Shown piece by piece: positions 47,242 to 51,192 of a DNA stretch of 51,192 bases. Source of the DNA: an uncultured Bacilli bacterium (GTDB taxonomy: Bacteria > Bacillota_I > Bacilli_A > RF39 > UBA660); assembly GCA_934162285.1 (NCBI GenBank), contig CAKPHY010000008.1, positions 1 to 51,192 on the forward strand, read 5' to 3'. How positions within the stretch are numbered: the first letter of the stretch is position 1; each line of letters begins with the position of its first letter. The position numbers and the translations under genes are program-made. The notes below the pieces were generated by a model. It was not told where the DNA came from and made no database searches. It was given only the letters and a program-made list of their open reading frames with translations.

Positions 47242-50200
47242 TTGAAAAAAGTTTTGTGTTTTTTTAATGATTTTTTTATTGGATTAAAAAGAAATATAAT
47301 TTTTAATTTATTTTTACTAGTACTTATAGGTATTAGCTTTTTGGGTGGTACAAAAGTAAAAGCTTATTATAGTTTTAATAGAAATCAAAGCGTAAGTTTT
47401 ACCACAGCTACATATACCGCTCTTTCACTTACGACTGATCGAAGCACATATGGAATGTGTAATCGTGATGCAACTGTAAAACTAACCATTAATAATCCAA
47501 ACATTTATAATGTTAATTATACAATAAGCATCAATGATTCTAAATTAACATATACAGTTGATGGATCAAGCAGTTCTAGTTATACTGTAACTAAAAATGG
47601 AACTAATACCCATAAGATTGTTTTAAAGGGGACAACTACTAATACTAGTGTTTCCATTATAGTAACTCCAACTGGAGCTTATAGTAGTAGTCATTCTAAG
47701 AGTATAAATTTAGATCTTGTTTGTCCTGTTTGTACATGGGAAACACCTAGTGTTAGCAAGTTGATGAAAGATCAAACATTTACTTATAATTTAACATGTA
47801 CTGACGCTAGTGGGATAGCAACATCAACATTAGCATCAACAGCTTTCACTGTTTCTAATTCTAATATGATAAGTATTACAGGTGTAACTGCAACAAAAGT
47901 AACAAATGGTTATAAATATGGTTTAACAGTAAAAGGTGGAAGTACTAATGGTAATGCAACTATTAGTGTTAAGGCTGGATCTGTTGCTGATAATAACAGT
48001 AATAAAAATGCTAGTGTGACTAGTTCAAATATAAATGTAAATAATAATGTAACTGTCAACTTTGATCATAATTATAATATTCTTAATGAGAATACATCTA
48101 AATGGACATTTCATGGTCAAAGTAAAGTTGATAGTAGTAATCAATACAATGGAAGAACTGGTGTTGCCGTTTATTCTAACGAAAATAAATATACAGGTAT
48201 AAAAATACCGATACTAAGTACAAATTATCATCAAAATGTAACATATTTATTAAGTGGTCGATTTAAAAAAGGAGCAAATTTTACTGGAACATTAAAATAC
48301 TATACTCCGGCTTATGATAGTAGTAATACAGTAGTCAATTGGAATGTAATAGGAATTACAGCATCTAATTTATCATCAACTTGGAAATTATTTCAGTTAA
48401 AAATAAGTAGTAGTACATATTCAATCCCATCTCTTCTTTTACTTTATGATACAGCAAATCAAGGACCAACATATGCAAGCGACTTAAAATTAAGGGAATA
48501 TGCAACTGATACAAAACAATATAAAACAGCATATGGAACATTACCAACTTCAACAAGAGTAGGCTATACATTTTCAGGTTGGTATACTGGAGAAACTGAT
48601 GGAACTAGAGTAACAGATACAACAACTATTACTAATACTAATGAACATACATTATATGGTCATTGGACAGCTAATACATATACTATAAATTATTATACAT
48701 ATGACGGAAAAACTAAATTAGGATCATCAACTCATACATATGATAGTGCTAAAGCTTTAACAACAATGGCAACATTAAAAGGAACAGCACCAAATGGAAA
48801 AGTAACGTTCTATGGTTGGGCAACGAGTGCAAATAGTACAAGTAGGGCATATACCGATGGTCAAAGTGTAAATAATTTAACAGCAACAAACGGTGGAACG
48901 ATTAACTTATATGCAATATATAGAAGTGCTCCTGTAACAATAACATATAAATCAGGATTAAAAGCAGCAACAACAAGTACAAGTTCAACAGTATATTACT
49001 ATAATGCAGCAACAAGTGTATCAATCACAACTGGAGTACCAGCAGCAATAGCTAACTGGACAGCACAAGGATGGCGAGCAGATACAACAGCTGGAGCGAA
49101 GACATATAGTTCAAATACAGCAACAAACTTCTCAGCATCAACGACATTATATGGAGTATATGCAAAAAGCTACACAGCAACATTTTATAGTGGAGTAGAA
49201 AAAGCAACAACTAAAACAGTACCATCAAGTACTTCATATTACAATTCAAGCCAAAGTGCACTTCCAACAACAGTAAATGTAGCAGTTCCAAGTAAAGCAG
49301 ATACTGCCACTATATCGAATTGGGATGGATTAGGTTATAGAACTGATACAAATGCTCAAGCTCAAGCATATGCCTTTGGAGGAACAGCAACAGTAGCATT
49401 TGGAACAAACTTCTATGCAGTATATTCAAGAACGTTAACCGTTTCATATAATGGAAATGGTTCAACAAGTGGGTCAACTGCATCAACAACAAAGAAAATT
49501 TACTTAAATACAAATAGTAAAACAACAAGTAGCCAAACAGTAACATTAGCGAATAATGGATTTACAAGAACAGGATATACATATAGCAAGTGGGCAACAG
49601 GATCAACAAGTGGCACACAATATGCAGTAGGTGCAAGTTATACACCAAATGTAGCATACGATGCAACAACATTTGGAACAACAATGTATGCAACTTGGAC
49701 AGCTAATCAATATACTATAACTTATGATCAAAATTATTATAGTGATAATCTTTGGACTGATGCTAATAATATTAATCGATATTATGGAACGGGATTAACG
49801 TCAAAAACTAATGTAAGTGAATCGTTAGCAATTGGTGGCGAAGCAATGAAATTTGTTATGTCAGCTACAACATCAGGTGGACCATACTTTGCTAACACAG
49901 CAGCACTAACAGCAGGAACAACTTATACTTGGGAAGTTTACGTTAAATCAAATGTTAGTAAAAATCTAAGTATCGGTTCAGAACAAGGTGGTCGAAAAAC
50001 ATTTAGTGTAACTACTTCTTGGCAAAGACTAACTTATACATTTACGGCAGAAGATAAACAATATATCGCTTTTGGTTTCTTTGGCAACTGGTCGGATGGT
50101 GATGAGTTATATGTTCACTCTCTTCAAATAAGAGAAGGAAATCAACCAACAACCTCATCAAAGTTAACTTATGGAACGACTTTAGGTGATACAGTAAAAA

Positions 50201-51192
50201 CATTATCAAGAACTGGATATACGTTTGCTGGTTGGTATACTAGTCCTGTAGGTGGAAGTAGAGTAACATCAACATCAGCAGTTCCAGCAGCAGATACAAC
50301 ATATTATGGTCATTGGACAGCCAATACATATACAATTGGTTATACATTAAATGGTGGAACAAAAGGAACAAATGGTCCAACAAGTGGAACATTTGATAGT
50401 ATTTTAACAATAGATAATCCAACAAAGACATTCACAGTAAATATTACGAACTCAGCAAGTGGAACTTTAAGTGCAACAAGTGTAAGTAAAGCTCAAACAT
50501 TTGCTGGATGGACAGCGGCAAATTCAACAACAGGAACAGCAATGTATGGAACAAGCAATACAGCTGTAAAAACAGCATGGAATAATGGAGCAACAAAAGT
50601 AACAGCAAAATACTTTAGAAGCTTGCGAAGTACATCAGGAACAGTAACGTTAACAGCAAACTGGAAAGCAGTAGCAGTAACGTTACCAACAATAACTAAG
50701 ACAGGATATACATGTGGATATACAGCAACAAATGGAGGAACAACTATTACATATGCATCAGGTTCAAGTTATACACCAAGTACAACAACAGCAAGTGCAA
50801 CGTTGTACACAGTATGTACAGCTAATACATATACAATTGGTTATACATTAAATGGTGGAACAAAAGGAACAAATGGTCCAACAAGTGGAACATATAATAG
50901 TGTTTTAACAATAGATAATCCAAGTAAGACATTCACAGTAAATATTACAAACTCAGCAAGTGGAACTTTAAGTGCAACAAGTGCAAGTAAAGCTCAAACA
51001 TTTGCTGGATGGACAGCAACAAATTCAACAACCGGAACAGCAATGTATGGAACAAGTAGTGATGCCGTATCAACAGCATGGAGTAATGGAGCAACAAAGG
51101 TAACGGCAAAATACTTTAAGAATTTGCGAAGTACATCAGGAACAGTAACGTTAACAGCAAACTGGAAAGCAGTAGCAGTAACGTTACCAACA
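47242..51192 (+). CDS. giant Listeria-Bacteroides-repeat surface protein (3' end outside window)
   Basis: The frame starts at TTG 47242, nine bases after GAGAGG, and stays open for exactly 1317 codons to the window edge. The N-terminus has a long basic leader and a signal helix (FNLFLLVLIGISFLGGTKVKA, about 22-42). Residues ~45-270 form Cys-containing beta domains (CNRDATVKLTINN, VCPVCTWETP). Around 280-400 is a carbohydrate-binding-like beta-sandwich (GRTGVAVYSNENKYTGIKIP). From ~425 on come InlB-type B repeats (RVGYTFSGWYTGETDGTRVT ... LYGHWTANTYTINY), with variants ending in W-x-A-N-x-Y, and a second beta-sandwich insert near 830-970. Such repeats make long, rigid adhesion stalks. The last 124 codons duplicate a block 501 bases upstream. 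Confidence 0.85.
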   Translation, partial: MKKVLCFFNDFFIGLKRNIIFNLFLLVLIGISFLGGTKVKAYYSFNRNQSVSFTTATYTALSLTTDRSTYGMCNRDATVKLTINNPNIYNVNYTISINDSKLTYTVDGSSSSSYTVTKNGTNTHKIVLKGTTTNTSVSIIVTPTGAYSSSHSKSINLDLVCPVCTWETPSVSKLMKDQTFTYNLTCTDASGIATSTLASTAFTVSNSNMISITGVTATKVTNGYKYGLTVKGGSTNGNATISVKAGSVADNNSNKNASVTSSNINVNNNVTVNFDHNYNILNENTSKWTFHGQSKVDSSNQYNGRTGVAVYSNENKYTGIKIPILSTNYHQNVTYLLSGRFKKGANFTGTLKYYTPAYDSSNTVVNWNVIGITASNLSSTWKLFQLKISSSTYSIPSLLLLYDTANQGPTYASDLKLREYATDTKQYKTAYGTLPTSTRVGYTFSGWYTGETDGTRVTDTTTITNTNEHTLYGHWTANTYTINYYTYDGKTKLGSSTHTYDSAKALTTMATLKGTAPNGKVTFYGWATSANSTSRAYTDGQSVNNLTATNGGTINLYAIYRSAPVTITYKSGLKAATTSTSSTVYYYNAATSVSITTGVPAAIANWTAQGWRADTTAGAKTYSSNTATNFSASTTLYGVYAKSYTATFYSGVEKATTKTVPSSTSYYNSSQSALPTTVNVAVPSKADTATISNWDGLGYRTDTNAQAQAYAFGGTATVAFGTNFYAVYSRTLTVSYNGNGSTSGSTASTTKKIYLNTNSKTTSSQTVTLANNGFTRTGYTYSKWATGSTSGTQYAVGASYTPNVAYDATTFGTTMYATWTANQYTITYDQNYYSDNLWTDANNINRYYGTGLTSKTNVSESLAIGGEAMKFVMSATTSGGPYFANTAALTAGTTYTWEVYVKSNVSKNLSIGSEQGGRKTFSVTTSWQRLTYTFTAEDKQYIAFGFFGNWSDGDELYVHSLQIREGNQPTTSSKLTYGTTLGDTVKTLSRTGYTFAGWYTSPVGGSRVTSTSAVPAADTTYYGHWTANTYTIGYTLNGGTKGTNGPTSGTFDSILTIDNPTKTFTVNITNSASGTLSATSVSKAQTFAGWTAANSTTGTAMYGTSNTAVKTAWNNGATKVTAKYFRSLRSTSGTVTLTANWKAVAVTLPTITKTGYTCGYTATNGGTTITYASGSSYTPSTTTASATLYTVCTANTYTIGYTLNGGTKGTNGPTSGTYNSVLTIDNPSKTFTVNITNSASGTLSATSASKAQTFAGWTATNSTTGTAMYGTSSDAVSTAWSNGATKVTAKYFKNLRSTSGTVTLTANWKAVAVTLPT
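50319..50691 (+). repeat. long in-frame tandem repeat, copy 1
   Basis: A ~373-base block (ANTYTIGYTLNGGTKGTNGP ... ANWKAVAVTLPT) recurs 501 bases later (167 codons, frame kept) with about a dozen base differences. Confidence 0.9.
50820..51192 (+). repeat. long in-frame tandem repeat, copy 2
   Basis: Second copy of the block at 50319-50691; it runs into the window edge, so further copies may follow. High identity suggests recent duplication or array homogenisation. Confidence 0.9.

Noticed and set aside
48365..50431. Several minus-strand leucine-rich frames
   Set aside because: They are shadows of the Thr/Ser-rich repeat protein on the plus strand, which is open over the whole stretch.
50319..51192. 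CRISPR array or mobile repeat
   Set aside because: The repeats are 373 bases long, in frame and encode the surface-protein domain; no short spaced direct repeats were seen anywhere in the window.

Overview
The window is a very AT-rich stretch of a bacterial chromosome from a low-GC Firmicute. It most resembles the uncultured gut Bacilli / Mollicutes-like lineages (RF39, RFN20 and Erysipelotrichales relatives). That placement is inferred from the gene set (dnaB-dnaI loader pair, T-box thrS, CIRCE-controlled hrcA operon, MEP-pathway ispE, CotF/GerE/GerM/SpoIIIAH relatives) and from N/Q-rich surface proteins. TGA is used as a stop (for example at 16211, 25790 and 27470), so this is genetic code 11 and not the Mycoplasma code.

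Layout: (1) 1-2.6 kb: two exported, membrane-anchored surface proteins of TasA/SipW-cognate style. (2) 2.6-9.0 kb: a decaying accessory region with a Nudix hydrolase, two overlapping zinc-ribbon mini-proteins, a transglutaminase-like protein split by in-frame stops, an RNA leader with mutually exclusive terminator/antiterminator pairings, a frameshifted MobV relaxase tail, a broken KilA-N gene, an Abi-family 5' fragment fused to a partial second copy of the Nudix gene, and a broken PAP2 phosphatase. (3) 9.1-10.7 kb: a candidate small RNA, two overlapping CotF-like genes, a DNA glycosylase and a lipoprotein. (4) 10.8-11.4 kb: tRNA-Ile, -Asn, -Glu and -Ser. (5) 11.4-20.2 kb: a ZnuA-like lipoprotein lacking the usual ligands, yidD, rnc, yebC-family, dnaB, dnaI, an RNB-domain protein, and T-box-controlled thrS. 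(6) 20.3-24.3 kb: a cadherin-like-domain surface protein, a sporulation-type cluster (spoIIIAH-like, gerE, gerM), tRNA-Arg, an mntP remnant, an antisense-strand small RNA candidate and tRNA-Ser. (7) 24.4-28.9 kb: three tightly linked membrane-anchored proteins: a zinc-ribbon/zincin metalloprotease, a trypsin-fold protein with a lost catalytic triad, and an unknown partner. (8) 28.9-39.5 kb: mostly housekeeping genes (DUF308 protein, ackA, nrnA, a lone prepilin, lepA, hemW, HD protein, ispE, two glycosyltransferases, UPF0316 protein). (9) 40.0-46.5 kb: the heat-shock operon hrcA-grpE-dnaK-pepF-dnaJ behind two CIRCE operators. (10) 46.6-51.2 kb: a small membrane protein and the first 1317 codons of a giant Listeria-Bacteroides-repeat surface protein that runs off the window.

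The core blocks serve replication initiation, RNA processing, translation and proteostasis. The parts most likely to be new are the RNA elements at 5.8, 9.1 and 24.1 kb, the three-gene protease/pseudoprotease envelope cluster at 24.4-28.9 kb, and the Cys/His-rich GrpE. No CRISPR array, rRNA, intact transposase or integrase was seen.
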